A stretch of DNA of 64,000 bases, from assembly GCA_934757245.1 (NCBI GenBank), contig CAKVLH010000005.1, forward strand, positions 62,001 through 126,000. The letters are read 5' to 3'. Of the stretch, positions 1 through 8,727 are shown piece by piece. How positions within the stretch are numbered: position 1 is the stretch's first letter; each line of letters opens with the position of its first letter. The notes under the pieces are model-generated. The model had not been told where the DNA came from. It searched no databases and saw only the letters and a program-made list of their open reading frames with translations. This DNA comes from an uncultured Candidatus Melainabacteria bacterium (GTDB taxonomy: Bacteria; Cyanobacteriota; Vampirovibrionia; Gastranaerophilales; Gastranaerophilaceae). Both the position numbers and the translations under genes were made by a program.

Positions 1-260
1 GCAATAACAGCTGCAACTTCGCTGTCGTTTCCGGCATAAGTTAAATCTGTGCTTGAAATTTGGATAACGTTTGTCAATGATGTGCCGGAATTATCAGCTG
101 TACCATTTACAACTTTAAATGTAGTTTTAGCAGGTAAAGCATTTTTTGTAATGATAGCTTTACCAACAGTAGAAACTCTGTCTACCGCATTCCATTTTGC
201 TGCAAATGCAGGTGAAACCATTAATGCTAGAGTAAACATAGATACTATAAGTTTTTTCAT
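1..260 (-). CDS. Secreted M48-type metalloprotease, N-terminal part only
   Basis: The gene starts at an ATG at 258-260 behind a strong AGGAGGG ribosome site and runs off the left edge; only about 86 residues are visible. Residues 1-20 form a signal peptide ending in AFA before AKW. The mature part (VSTVGKAIITKNALPA, then FKVVNG, then DLTYAGNDSEVAAVIA) follows the pattern of M48 peptidases just before the HExxH zinc site, which would lie outside the window. From family knowledge it would be a periplasmic zinc protease acting in protein quality control. The metal site cannot be seen, so the assignment rests on the N-terminal pattern alone. Confidence 0.65.
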   Translation of the reverse strand, partial: MKKLIVSMFTLALMVSPAFAAKWNAVDRVSTVGKAIITKNALPAKTTFKVVNGTADNSGTSLTNVIQISSTDLTYAGNDSEVAAVI

Positions 261-380
261 AAACCCTCCTTTTTTCAAACATGATTGTAACATAAATAAT
301 AATTGATTACTTTGTCGTTCTTTTGATGAAAATTATCATGTACAGTAGGAAAGCTTTTTTGGAATAAATACAGGCATTAA

Positions 381-1145
381 CTATTTAAACAAGCTAAGTA
401 TAAAAAATGTAAATCCGACAAACAAAGTAACAAAGATTATTGTCAAGATGATTGGATTAACCGGCGAGTACATATAAGTTTTCAATGTTTTTCTGTAATT
501 GTTTCGTATGTAATCGTCAATTACCTTTTTCAAGATTTCTTTCGTTTGTTCTCCATTGCCGGTAAATTTATACGAAAAACTTTTCATGAATTGTGAATAG
601 TAAATAACCTTGTATAATTTACCCAAATCTACAGGCGCGTGATGAATTGAGCAAAGGTAAGAACCTGCTTTAATATTTATGTTTAATCCTTGTGTAGCAG
701 AATATGGACCATATTTATTGTATCCAATACAGGTATCAATTACTAGTTCAATTGAATCAATATCTTTGTAATAAATATCTTTATACCCTTTTTCAGCTTT
801 TAGATATGTTAATCGAACTTTGTCGTTCATAAAATCTACGTATTTTATAAAGTAATCTAAGCTATAAGCTTTAATATCATCATATCTACGAACATTTAAT
901 TGGGTTATCAATAAGATTAGCCAGACAAAAGTTAATAAATAAAGAGCAATCCAAGCTACTTGGTATCCAGAATCATTTTCTCCAAACCCTGAAAGCATCC
1001 AACAAAGAGTTTCCCAGACGGTCATACCAGCATTAAGTCCAATTGCGAATATCGAAATGTCTATAGTTGCAAAAAGTAAAAATAATGCTGATAACGCAAT
1101 AATTGTTTGGTTGCACGCGTTTGAAGTAAGATTTTTTATTCTCAT
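381..1145 (-). CDS. Hypothetical membrane protein
   Basis: 254 residues, not recognised. Two hydrophobic segments near the N-terminus (about 15-37 and 64-86) and one at the C-terminus (about 230-252) flank a soluble middle part of roughly 140 residues with many Tyr and Lys. The start ATG has an AGGAAG site six bases upstream. It lies 23 bases after gmhA on the same strand, so the two are probably cotranscribed. No catalytic motif was seen. The topology suggests an inner-membrane protein with one large soluble loop. Confidence 0.7.
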   Translation of the reverse strand: MRIKNLTSNACNQTIIALSALFLLFATIDISIFAIGLNAGMTVWETLCWMLSGFGENDSGYQVAWIALYLLTFVWLILLITQLNVRRYDDIKAYSLDYFIKYVDFMNDKVRLTYLKAEKGYKDIYYKDIDSIELVIDTCIGYNKYGPYSATQGLNINIKAGSYLCSIHHAPVDLGKLYKVIYYSQFMKSFSYKFTGNGEQTKEILKKVIDDYIRNNYRKTLKTYMYSPVNPIILTIIFVTLFVGFTFFILSLFK

Positions 1146-1168
1146 TTATGACTTCCTAAAAATTGATA

Positions 1169-1741
1169 TTATAATTTTTTACAAAAATAGTCTTCTACAA
1201 CTCCGCAAATAATATGTCCGGCTACGATGTGTAATTCTTGAATATTGTTTGTGATATTTGAAGGAACTTTTAATACTATATCTGCAATATTTGCTATTTC
1301 TCCGCCATTTTTGCCGGTAAATGCAATGGTTTTTATGCCTTTACCTTTAGCGACCTTAATCGCTTCAATAACATTTTTAGAATTACCTGATGTAGAAAGT
1401 CCTACTACAACATCACCCTTCGCGCCAATAGCTTCTAATTGTCTTGAAAAAATGAAATCATGTCCGTAGTCATTTCCAATTGCGGTAAGCGACGAAGAAT
1501 TACAAGTTAAGCTAAGTGCCGGTAATGGTTTTCTATCAAGTTTGTATTTTCCCATTAGCTCTGCAGCCAAGTGTTGAGAATCCGCAGCAGAACCACCGTT
1601 CCCACAGAAAATAACTTTGTGTCCTGATTTAATCGTATCAATCCAAATTTTCGCAATTACTTCTATAATATCAGCTTGCTTTTTTAGTTTCAAAAAGTTA
1701 CCGATAATAACATCTATCTCTGAATTAATACGTTGTTGCAC
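1169..1741 (-). CDS. gmhA: Sedoheptulose-7-phosphate isomerase (first copy)
   Basis: 190 residues, the usual GmhA length. It carries the SIS-fold signature CGNGGSAADSQHLAAEL near residue 46, then AIGNDYGHDFIFSRQ and GLSTSGNSKN, all typical of GmhA. The enzyme converts sedoheptulose 7-phosphate to D-glycero-D-manno-heptose 7-phosphate, the first step of the heptose route for LPS core or capsule. A second paralogue lies at 53373-53957 inside a dedicated heptose cluster; this copy stands apart from other heptose genes. Downstream is an unknown membrane protein. Confidence 0.92.
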   Translation of the reverse strand: MQQRINSEIDVIIGNFLKLKKQADIIEVIAKIWIDTIKSGHKVIFCGNGGSAADSQHLAAELMGKYKLDRKPLPALSLTCNSSSLTAIGNDYGHDFIFSRQLEAIGAKGDVVVGLSTSGNSKNVIEAIKVAKGKGIKTIAFTGKNGGEIANIADIVLKVPSNITNNIQELHIVAGHIICGVVEDYFCKKL

Positions 1742-1764
1742 AATTAACTCCTTCTAAAAATTAT

Positions 1765-1801
1765 AAAAAGGCACACTTATACAATTTTAGTGTGCCTTTT
1801 T
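1765..1801. terminator. Bidirectional hairpin terminator after minE
   Basis: A perfect 13-bp stem (1765-1777 with 1789-1801) has a G/C-rich core, an 11-base loop, an A-run on one side and a T-run on the other. It lies just past the minE stop and before gmhA, so it most likely ends the min operon and separates it from gmhA. Confidence 0.8.
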
Positions 1802-1806
1802 CAAAA

Positions 1807-2325
1807 CTATTTATTACATTCTTCTTTTGAATCTTCTTCTGAAGTAGAATTTGAACTCATTTCTTCCGGAGTTGAAACTACATTGGTTTCATTCTCAGAA
1901 GTTTCTGCTTCTTCTTCTTCTGAATCTTCAGTTTCTTCAGCTTCATCTTCAGAATTTTCTTCAGAAGCTTCTTTAATTTCTTCTGCTTTTGCTTCTAATT
2001 TTTCAGCTTCAGCCTTTAAAGTCGCTTCAATTTCTTCTTCGTCTTTTGCCCTAATAACAGGAATTGAAAGCATTAAAGCAACTTGGTCTCCTTCGTGTTC
2101 AAAATTAAGTTCAAGAAGCTCTTTATCTAATTCAACGTAGCGAGAAAGCAAATCTATTAATTCTCCGCGCATTTGTTCCAAAATCTTAGGAGTCAAATTA
2201 GTTCTATCTTGCATCAAAACAAGCTTTAGGCGGTTGGTCGCTACTGATTTTGAAGCGTCGCCCTGTTCTTCTTGCGGGCGGAAGAACTTAGCCACGGTAT
2301 TATAAATATCTGTGAAAAGTCCCAT
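1807..2325 (-). CDS. minE: Cell division topological specificity factor MinE with long acidic tail
   Basis: 172 residues, about twice the usual MinE length. The first 90 or so match MinE: an amphipathic N-terminus (MGLFTDIYNTVAKFF), the MinD-contact helix region with RLKLVLMQDRT, and a dimerisation domain. From about residue 95 the protein turns into a Glu/Ser-rich, Ala-containing tail with no aromatic core, probably disordered. MinE drives MinD off the membrane and restricts MinC to the poles. It begins one base after the minD stop, in a minC-minD-minE operon. The acidic tail is the odd part; its role is unknown. Confidence 0.92.
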   Translation of the reverse strand: MGLFTDIYNTVAKFFRPQEEQGDASKSVATNRLKLVLMQDRTNLTPKILEQMRGELIDLLSRYVELDKELLELNFEHEGDQVALMLSIPVIRAKDEEEIEATLKAEAEKLEAKAEEIKEASEENSEDEAEETEDSEEEEAETSENETNVVSTPEEMSSNSTSEEDSKEECNK

Positions 2326-2326
2326 T

Positions 2327-3139
2327 CTACACCTTCGCTTTCAATTTTGCAAAAACATTTTTAATCTTAGCAACAATTCCTTTTGGCTCATCTAAATCCA
2401 AGAACGGAACTTCTTCTCCCAAAATTCTTTGTGCTACGTTTCTGTAAGCTTTACCGGCAAGAGCGTTTTCGTCATTAACGATTGGCTCACCCTTGTTTGT
2501 AGAAGTGATAATACCTGTATCTTCCGGAATTATACCAATAAGCGGACAAGAAAGAATTTCTACTACGTCGTCAACACTCATCATTTCGTTATTCTTGATA
2601 AGGCTTGGACGAACTCTGTTTAAAAGAAGTTTGTAGCTTGTGATTTCTTCTTTTGATTCCAAAAGTCCGATAATTCTGTCAGCATCACGAATTGCAGACA
2701 TTTCCGGAGTTGTAACAACGATTGCTTCGCTTGCGCCTGCTACTGCGTTTTGGAAACCTTGTTCAATACCAGCAGGGCAATCAACCAGAACGAAGTCGTT
2801 TTCTTCTTTCAAAGTGTCGCAAATTCCTTTTAATTGTTCAGCGTTAACAGCTGTTTTATCTCTTGTTTGAGCAGCTGCAAGCAATGAAAGATTAGGATTC
2901 TTTTTATCTTTTACAAGCGCTTGTTTAAGTTTGCAACGTTCTTCGATTACGTCAACAATTGTGTAAACAATTCTATTTTCAAGACCAAGTAACAGGTCCA
3001 AATTTCTAAGTCCCAAGTCTGTATCTATAAGAACAGTCTTATAACCGGCTTTTGCAAGCGCTGTACCAATATTTGCACTTGTTGTAGTTTTTCCTACTCC
3101 GCCTTTTCCTGATGTAATTACTATAACTCGACCAGTCAT
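2327..3139 (-). CDS. minD: Septum site-determining ATPase MinD
   Basis: 270 residues. It has the deviant Walker A motif GKGGVGKTT at residues 11-19 with the signature first lysine, DTDLGLRNLDLLLG after it, and DCPAGIEQG for Walker B. The C-terminal KNVFAKLKAKV is the amphipathic membrane-targeting helix. MinD dimerises with ATP on the inner membrane, recruits MinC to block FtsZ and is released by MinE. Its ATG overlaps the minC stop as TAATG, so the two are translationally coupled. Confidence 0.97.
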   Translation of the reverse strand: MTGRVIVITSGKGGVGKTTTSANIGTALAKAGYKTVLIDTDLGLRNLDLLLGLENRIVYTIVDVIEERCKLKQALVKDKKNPNLSLLAAAQTRDKTAVNAEQLKGICDTLKEENDFVLVDCPAGIEQGFQNAVAGASEAIVVTTPEMSAIRDADRIIGLLESKEEITSYKLLLNRVRPSLIKNNEMMSVDDVVEILSCPLIGIIPEDTGIITSTNKGEPIVNDENALAGKAYRNVAQRILGEEVPFLDLDEPKGIVAKIKNVFAKLKAKV

Positions 3140-4143
3140 TAATCTCTCCTTAATTTTTTATAAATTACTATTTTTCCTTCTTCAATCTGAGCTTCTTCCG
3201 GCGTAAACTCATTTGTTTTTTGAACGTAAGGTACGTTCAATGTGTCATTTCTTCTAGCGTATAATCCTGCAATTCTTAATTGAATTGCGTTCAATTTTAA
3301 TGCTCTAACTTTAGCTGTAACATTGCCTAAAGAGCCGGCATGAGCGATTCCGCCTAATATACCCCAAACTGTAATGTCGCCTGTTGCAACGATTTCACTA
3401 CCTGGGTGAGCGTCGCCGATAATCAAAATGTTACCTTCATAACTAACAGTTTGACCAGAACGCAAAGTTTGGTTTATATAAAGAGTCGGTAAACTTTCTG
3501 TGTTAACTGTATTTTCTTCTGCACCTTGAGGTAAAACATCACCTGTATCAAGAAGAATATATTTGCTTGTGTCTTCGTTTTTAATTAAACCTTCATTAGC
3601 CGCAAGTGTTTCGAAATCTGTTCCAAATGTATCAGCGTGGATTACTTCTGACAATTCTTGCATTGTTTCTTCTTCATATGTATCTTCAATGCCTTCCGTT
3701 GTTTCAATCGGGCTTGAAGATGTTGGAATATCTGCATGAACTTCAACAGTTTTATTTTCAACGATTTCTTCTTGAGGAGCTTCGGTTTCTGTTTTTACAA
3801 CAACTTCTTCTTCCTTAAGATTTTCATCTGGTTCACAAGTTACAGCCGGTTCCACATTGTCTGAAACTTCTGAAACAATGATACCTAAACTTACAGCAGA
3901 CGCTTCTGTTTGTTCTGAATCTGTGTCAATAAAAGCAATTGACGCGTCCATTGATTCTATCAAAGCTTTAATGCTCAAAAGTTGAGATTGTTTTAAATCC
4001 AAACTTCCTAATTTTAAACAAATATTTTTCCCTTTAACATCAGGATGCTCCATTATTGAACTTAGCTCAAATACAAGTTGAGTTGTGTTTTTAGCATTGC
4101 TTAAATCAATAATAAAGCCATTCTCTACAAAACCTTTTTCCAT
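3139..4143 (-). CDS. minC: Septum site-determining protein MinC with long acidic linker
   Basis: 334 residues, longer than the common 220-270. Residues 1-90 resemble the MinC N-terminal FtsZ-inhibiting domain. Residues about 228-325 match the C-terminal beta-helix domain that binds MinD (LRSGQTVSYEGNILIIGD, then GGIAHAGSLGN). Between them is a linker of about 120 residues rich in Glu, Thr and Val, probably disordered. First gene of the minCDE operon, transcribed leftward from the AT-rich region 4144-4313. Confidence 0.93.
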   Translation of the reverse strand: MEKGFVENGFIIDLSNAKNTTQLVFELSSIMEHPDVKGKNICLKLGSLDLKQSQLLSIKALIESMDASIAFIDTDSEQTEASAVSLGIIVSEVSDNVEPAVTCEPDENLKEEEVVVKTETEAPQEEIVENKTVEVHADIPTSSSPIETTEGIEDTYEEETMQELSEVIHADTFGTDFETLAANEGLIKNEDTSKYILLDTGDVLPQGAEENTVNTESLPTLYINQTLRSGQTVSYEGNILIIGDAHPGSEIVATGDITVWGILGGIAHAGSLGNVTAKVRALKLNAIQLRIAGLYARRNDTLNVPYVQKTNEFTPEEAQIEEGKIVIYKKLRRD

Positions 4144-4313
4144 TTGTTTTTCCCAAATAATCTACAACACAATCAAGAATATCCTAAATATTTTTCGAAT
4201 TCAATAAAGTATGACGCAATGTAAATTTTTATAATCAAAGATTAAATAAAGTTTGTAAATAATTATTTCATTTTTATACAAATTTAGATTTACATGATAT
4301 ATAATATTGGTAT

Positions 4314-4535
4314 ATGTATATCGTCAAAAACTTGAAGGACTATAATCTGTCCCACAAGCAGCGTATTTTTGCGGGCTACTTGAAGGACAATGTTGATTCG
4401 TATGTTTGTTATGAAAAGATAACAAACCGTTCTGCTATGCGTAAATATTTTGCACCGGATAATGAATTTATTGAATACTCAACTGCGATTGCAGAACCAG
4501 CAGAACTAATTTCGCGTGCGTTTGCAAGAGCTTAG
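4314..4535 (+). CDS. Small hypothetical protein, possibly leaderless
   Basis: 73 residues, unrecognised, no membrane segment. It lies divergent to minC. No ribosome binding site precedes the ATG, but a perfect TATAAT sits at 4300-4305, only eight bases upstream, which would put the transcription start at or next to the start codon (a leaderless mRNA). The Lys/Tyr-rich N-terminus and Ala-rich C-terminus give little functional hint. A weak hairpin followed by T-rich sequence lies near 4558-4600. Alternatively the promoter serves only the genes further right and this frame is not translated. Confidence 0.45.
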   Translation: MYIVKNLKDYNLSHKQRIFAGYLKDNVDSYVCYEKITNRSAMRKYFAPDNEFIEYSTAIAEPAELISRAFARA

Positions 4536-4666
4536 ATTTTTAGAACTTATAGTTGTAGTGCTCAAAATTAGATAGCACACTCTCTATTTTTTTATTTTAA
4601 TTGCAAGATAAAGGCAAACTTGTCATTACTCGTTTTTTGTATTAATATAATGTAAGAGAGGTGGAG

Positions 4667-4780
4667 ATGGAATTTTTTAGGCAACATAAAAAAGCTATAA
4701 TAGGTTTAATAACAGTATCATTTATTTTGTGGACAGCCGGCATGGGTTTGTTAATGTTACTTCCGGTGCTTGGTAAATAG
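4667..4780 (+). CDS. 37-residue single-pass membrane protein
   Basis: An ATG at 4667 follows a good AGAGGTGGAG site. The peptide begins MEFFRQHKKAIIGLITV and continues with a hydrophobic stretch ending PVLGK, giving a positively charged N-terminus and one membrane helix. The pattern resembles the N-terminal anchor of SurA/PpiD-like periplasmic foldases, without any foldase domain. It ends 14 bases before the start of the M23 peptidase gene, so the two are likely cotranscribed. It could be an authentic microprotein of the envelope operon or the remnant of a longer anchor. Confidence 0.55.
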   Translation: MEFFRQHKKAIIGLITVSFILWTAGMGLLMLLPVLGK

Positions 4781-4793
4781 TTTGGGGGCTTTT

Positions 4794-5900
4794 TTGAAGA
4801 AAATATTAAGTACATTAATATTTTTTGCAATAATGTTCAACACATTCGCGTGTTGTTCTTCTTTTGCCAGCCAAGATATTGAAACAAAAAAACGCCAAAC
4901 AAGAGCTAAAATTAACCACCTAAAATGGCTGGAAAGTATTGAAACAAATAAACTTTATAAGAACCAACAAAGACTAGAAAGTGCAAATACGAATTTGCAA
5001 CAATCAAAAACGCAAATTGTTTCTGCAGAACGAGAATTGTATGGTATGCAGACACAGTTAGATAGAGCTGCAAGTGAATACAATAATTTAAACTATGTAC
5101 TGGCAGGACACATAAGAAAAGTGTTTAAATCTCAGAGAAAAGCATTTTTTGAACTGCTTATTTCTTCTGAAGATATTAATATGCTTGTAGATAGGGTTTA
5201 TTTTCAAAAAATCTTATTGAAAGATGATTACAGAAGAATGGCACAAGCAAAGCAAAAAGCTCAAGAAATTGCAATGTTGAAATATAACATTGAGGCTAGA
5301 AAGAGAAATCTTGAACGTTCTGTTGCTTCAATTAATTCTCAAAAAGCTTATATAGACAGAGCCATTGCTAAAAATGAAAGCATGATTAACAAACTCAGAA
5401 CAGACAGAGTTGCTTATCAAAGAGCCGAAAAAGAATTGGCAAAACAATCTGCAAGTTTAGGCTCGTATATCAATAAACAAACTAAAGGTTCTGATGTTCA
5501 CGTAGCATCAGGTTTTGTGAAACCAATACAAGGTCGAATAACTTCACCATTTGGGTGGAGGACTCATCCGATATTTAATAGTAAATCTTTCCATTCCGGA
5601 GTCGATATTGGTGGTCCAAATTTAGGCGCAATAAGAGCATCTAACTCTGGTAAAGTTATTTATTCCGGCTGGTATGGCGGTTATGGTAAAGTTGTTATTG
5701 TTGAGCATGGTGTTATAAATGGTAAGCCGATAACAACATTGTATGCTCACATGAATTCGACAGCGGTATCAAACGGTCAAAGAGTTCAAAAAGGACAAGT
5801 GCTTGGATATGAAGGAACAACCGGTTATTCAACAGGCCCTCATTGCCACTTTGAAGTAAGGGTTAACGGTCAACCTAACAATCCGTTAAATTATATATAG
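4794..5900 (+). CDS. Coiled-coil M23 family murein endopeptidase (EnvC/NlpD-like)
   Basis: The preferred start is a TTG at 4794 with GGGGG five bases upstream; it gives KKILSTLIFFAIMF as a signal peptide with two cysteines near its end. Residues about 30-220 form a long coiled coil. The C-terminal 125 residues are an M23 (LytM) domain with all zinc and catalytic motifs: HSGVD, YAHM and HCHFEV. It would cut peptide cross-links in periplasmic peptidoglycan or activate amidases, as EnvC does; the intact zinc ligands favour true hydrolase activity. It is followed 12 bases later by the LptD-like gene. Confidence 0.88.
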   Translation: MKKILSTLIFFAIMFNTFACCSSFASQDIETKKRQTRAKINHLKWLESIETNKLYKNQQRLESANTNLQQSKTQIVSAERELYGMQTQLDRAASEYNNLNYVLAGHIRKVFKSQRKAFFELLISSEDINMLVDRVYFQKILLKDDYRRMAQAKQKAQEIAMLKYNIEARKRNLERSVASINSQKAYIDRAIAKNESMINKLRTDRVAYQRAEKELAKQSASLGSYINKQTKGSDVHVASGFVKPIQGRITSPFGWRTHPIFNSKSFHSGVDIGGPNLGAIRASNSGKVIYSGWYGGYGKVVIVEHGVINGKPITTLYAHMNSTAVSNGQRVQKGQVLGYEGTTGYSTGPHCHFEVRVNGQPNNPLNYI

Positions 5901-5912
5901 GAATTATGAATT

Positions 5913-8075
5913 TTGAATAAAAGAATAGTTGCAATTTTAATATCATCTCTTGTAGCGGCAAACGCAGCGTTTGCGGACTATTCGTTTGTTGATCCGGAAG
6001 ATTTTACCGGTGATGCTTTCTTTGTTCCGCCTGCTGTTAGAGCAAAGGAAGAACAAGCTTCTAAAAATCCTGTTCGCAAAGCGTCTATGCCTCCTGTGAA
6101 AAAAGCCAGATTAATTTTGAAAAAAAAGCTTAGAGAGCATGAAAACAAGAAGTTTGAATATGCACCAATGGCGCCTCAAGATGACATTTATTCAGCAAAA
6201 ACCGAAACTTCAGAATTTGTTTCAAAGGATTTGAAAGAAGAATTTGATGAAGATATGATGCCGGATGGATTTGAGGCTGACGAACAATCACTTGAAGAAC
6301 AAAAACATCACTTCTGGAATAAAAAGAAAAAGGCTGAAAACGCACAAGAGCAAGAAGATACCGAAAATATAATTCTTGATTGCGACAATATGGATTATGA
6401 TACTGAAACATATTGTATGGTTGCAACAGGACATGTTAATGTCGAGTTTGTAAAACAGCAAACAGTCATCAAGGCTGATACTATTACTTATGATAGAATG
6501 AACAATACTATTAAAGCCGAGGGTGATGTTAAAATCTTGAAGAACGGACAAACGATTACCGGTGATTATATTTTCGTTGATATGAACGAAGAAAATGCAC
6601 TGATTGAAAATCCGGTTACTCGTACAGCTACGATAGAGATTAAGTCTAAAAAAGGTTACGTTTACGGCGATAGAATAGTTCAAGAAAATGGTTCTATTGT
6701 TGTTGACGAGTCTTTCCCTGTAAATTTCCGTTCCGGTGTACGTGGTCCTCAAATGTCTCAGATGATTGTGCCAAAAGATCAAACACTTTCTGCTGATATG
6801 GAAAAGGGCATCGTAAAACTTAAAGCCAAAGAATTGAAAATTACACAAAAAGGAAATCTCGAAATAATTGCGTTGCGTCATGGTACTCTTTTCAAAAGCG
6901 GACGTAAAATTATAAGAGTTCCGGCATTAAAAGTTTATACAAATAAAAATAATGATTTTGCGGAAACAAACTCCTTTGAATTAGGTTCTATCAGAGGACT
7001 TGGTATGTACATTGGTCCAGGTTTTGTAATTCCTTTATCATATGGAGCAGTATTAAAAGCCATTCCTATTTTAAATTATAACCATGGTATCGGCGTTGGT
7101 GGTATTGGTCGTTATCAAAGTGCAACTAACAAAACACAGGTAGCTTATGGTACTGCCAAGAGCAAATTCTTAATTAGAGGTAAGCAAAAATTAGACGATA
7201 ATTTATACCTGCAATATGGTATGAATGATTATATGAACGAATGGTTTTTAGGTCGTAGACGTCCAAAATACGGCTTGGATTTAGTTTATGAAAATTCATA
7301 TAGCAGTAAGGACTTTTTGATAAAAAATCGTGCATCTACATTTTCTCACCGATTAGATTTTGGTTATTATCATGACCAAGATGAGGATGCTAATTTTAGA
7401 AAATTATCTGGAAATCAAATCGGTACTTTGCGTGTAAGATATATGGCGCAAGCAGATCAAAATTTGTACAATTACAGAAATGAAGATAAACAGACTGCTT
7501 TGAGCTTTGATATATCTTCTCAATTATCAGCAGCTTTGTATGGTACAGGTGATACTCAGGTAATTGGTAGAATCGGTCCTAGAATGCACTCTCAATACAG
7601 ACGTTGGATGCAAGATATCGGTTATTTCCAATCTGTCTATGATGATAATTCACCATTGCCGGTATTTGATGCTTACAGATATGGTAAATCTAATGTTTAT
7701 TTAAGAGAATACTTCAGAGTGTGTCGTTATTTGACAGTTTCTTGGTTTGGTTCTATTAACCTTTCTGGTGATTCTCCTAACGGTAAATCTTTCCAAGAAA
7801 ATTCGTTCTACGTATCTATTGGCCCTGATGATGTGAAAGTTAACTTAGGTTATGACTTTGTCCGTGAAAATACTTTCTTTACCGTAGAAGTTATGATGGA
7901 TGCTAAAGGTACAAAAGTCGATTATGATAAATTAGAAATTAAACAGGACAAAAAAGCTCAAAAGAAAGAAGAAGTTAAAGACGTTGACGAAAATGAATTT
8001 AAAAATACAGAGAAAGCTCCTGTGTTGCAGCACGCTGTAGTAGAAGATGTGAAAACGGTGGAAGATGTTATCTAA
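5913..8075 (+). CDS. LptD/OstA-like LPS-assembly outer membrane protein
   Basis: 720 residues with a TTG start at 5913 behind AGGAA, and a signal peptide ending NAAFA. After a charged linker, residues about 150-270 form an OstA/LptA-like beta-jellyroll (CDNMDYDTETYCMVATGHV, then KADTITYD, then GDVKIL), the fold that carries LPS across the periplasm. The rest is a beta-rich barrel-like region with alternating aromatic residues, ending in a Lys/Glu tail. Known LptD proteins insert LPS in the outer leaflet. The C-terminal tail after the barrel is unusual. A four-codon frame (ATG at 5906) overlaps the start region. The assignment as LptD rather than another OstA-domain barrel is likely but not certain. 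Confidence 0.8.
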   Translation: MNKRIVAILISSLVAANAAFADYSFVDPEDFTGDAFFVPPAVRAKEEQASKNPVRKASMPPVKKARLILKKKLREHENKKFEYAPMAPQDDIYSAKTETSEFVSKDLKEEFDEDMMPDGFEADEQSLEEQKHHFWNKKKKAENAQEQEDTENIILDCDNMDYDTETYCMVATGHVNVEFVKQQTVIKADTITYDRMNNTIKAEGDVKILKNGQTITGDYIFVDMNEENALIENPVTRTATIEIKSKKGYVYGDRIVQENGSIVVDESFPVNFRSGVRGPQMSQMIVPKDQTLSADMEKGIVKLKAKELKITQKGNLEIIALRHGTLFKSGRKIIRVPALKVYTNKNNDFAETNSFELGSIRGLGMYIGPGFVIPLSYGAVLKAIPILNYNHGIGVGGIGRYQSATNKTQVAYGTAKSKFLIRGKQKLDDNLYLQYGMNDYMNEWFLGRRRPKYGLDLVYENSYSSKDFLIKNRASTFSHRLDFGYYHDQDEDANFRKLSGNQIGTLRVRYMAQADQNLYNYRNEDKQTALSFDISSQLSAALYGTGDTQVIGRIGPRMHSQYRRWMQDIGYFQSVYDDNSPLPVFDAYRYGKSNVYLREYFRVCRYLTVSWFGSINLSGDSPNGKSFQENSFYVSIGPDDVKVNLGYDFVRENTFFTVEVMMDAKGTKVDYDKLEIKQDKKAQKKEEVKDVDENEFKNTEKAPVLQHAVVEDVKTVEDVI

Positions 8076-8679
8076 GATTGAAAAAATAATTGAATATGGA
8101 AAAAAATGCGGTGAAAAGAACTATACTCCTGGGTATTCAGGTAATATTTCAGCGCGTCATGAAAATGGAATGTTAATAACAACTTCCGGTTCTTCTAACG
8201 GATATTTAACTGAAAAAGATGTTGTTTTTACTGACTTTGAGGGTAAATCTTTAGAGGAAGGGAAAAAGCCTTCAAGTGAGAAGTTTTTACATATCGAAAT
8301 TTATAAAAAACGTCCGGAAATAAATTATATAATCCATGTTCATGCGCCATATTTGAGTAGTTTCGCGTCAGCCGGTAAAGATTTAATGGCTCCGATTATG
8401 GCAGAAAATGTTTTTTATTTCGGCGGAATTCCACTTGCGGATTATGCACTGCCATCTACGATGCAATTGGTAGAAAATACGGTGAAGTATTTTGATAAAT
8501 ATGATGCAGTTTTAATGGCGAATCATGGTTTTGTTGTAGCATCTAAAACCATTGAAGATGCGTACATGAAGCTTGAACTTGCAGAATCTTATGCTCAAGT
8601 TGTTTTAAACACTTATGTTTTAGGTGGTGCTAAAATTTTGACAGAAAATGAAGCCGACGAAATTTTAAAGTTGAGATAA
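8065..8679 (+). CDS. Class II aldolase/adducin family protein (FucA-like)
   Basis: 204 residues, full length for the family. It has the N-terminal GYSGNISAR substrate loop, TTSGSSNG, a candidate catalytic Glu in SSEKFLH, the zinc pair in IHVHAPY and the third histidine in MANHGF. Relatives split sugar phosphates such as L-fuculose 1-phosphate into dihydroxyacetone phosphate and an aldehyde. The start overlaps the LptD-like gene by 11 bases, so it is the last gene of the envelope operon. The substrate cannot be read from sequence; salvage of a 5-deoxy or methylthio sugar is another option. Confidence 0.85.
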   Translation: MLSKIEKIIEYGKKCGEKNYTPGYSGNISARHENGMLITTSGSSNGYLTEKDVVFTDFEGKSLEEGKKPSSEKFLHIEIYKKRPEINYIIHVHAPYLSSFASAGKDLMAPIMAENVFYFGGIPLADYALPSTMQLVENTVKYFDKYDAVLMANHGFVVASKTIEDAYMKLELAESYAQVVLNTYVLGGAKILTENEADEILKLR

Positions 8680-8685
8680 AGTATT

Positions 8686-8710
8686 GGTTGGGGTAGAAAC
8701 CCCAACCTAC
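8686..8710 (-). repeat. GTAG-headed REP hairpin
   Basis: Read on the minus strand this begins GTAG and forms a perfect 8-bp stem (GGTTGGGG with CCCCAACC) around TTTCTA. It sits between the convergent aldolase and homoserine dehydrogenase genes and may also stop transcription, although no T-run follows. It belongs to the REP family also seen near 15.4, 22.5, 23.2, 26.5-26.8, 31.1 and 39.3 kb. Confidence 0.7.
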
Positions 8711-8727
8711 AATATTGTAATTTAATT

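Noticed and set aside
6288..6881. Long antisense open frame (197 codons) inside the LptD-like gene
   Set aside because: It is opposite a well-supported coding region, has Phe/Ile-rich composition typical of reversed coding DNA and no recognisable domain.
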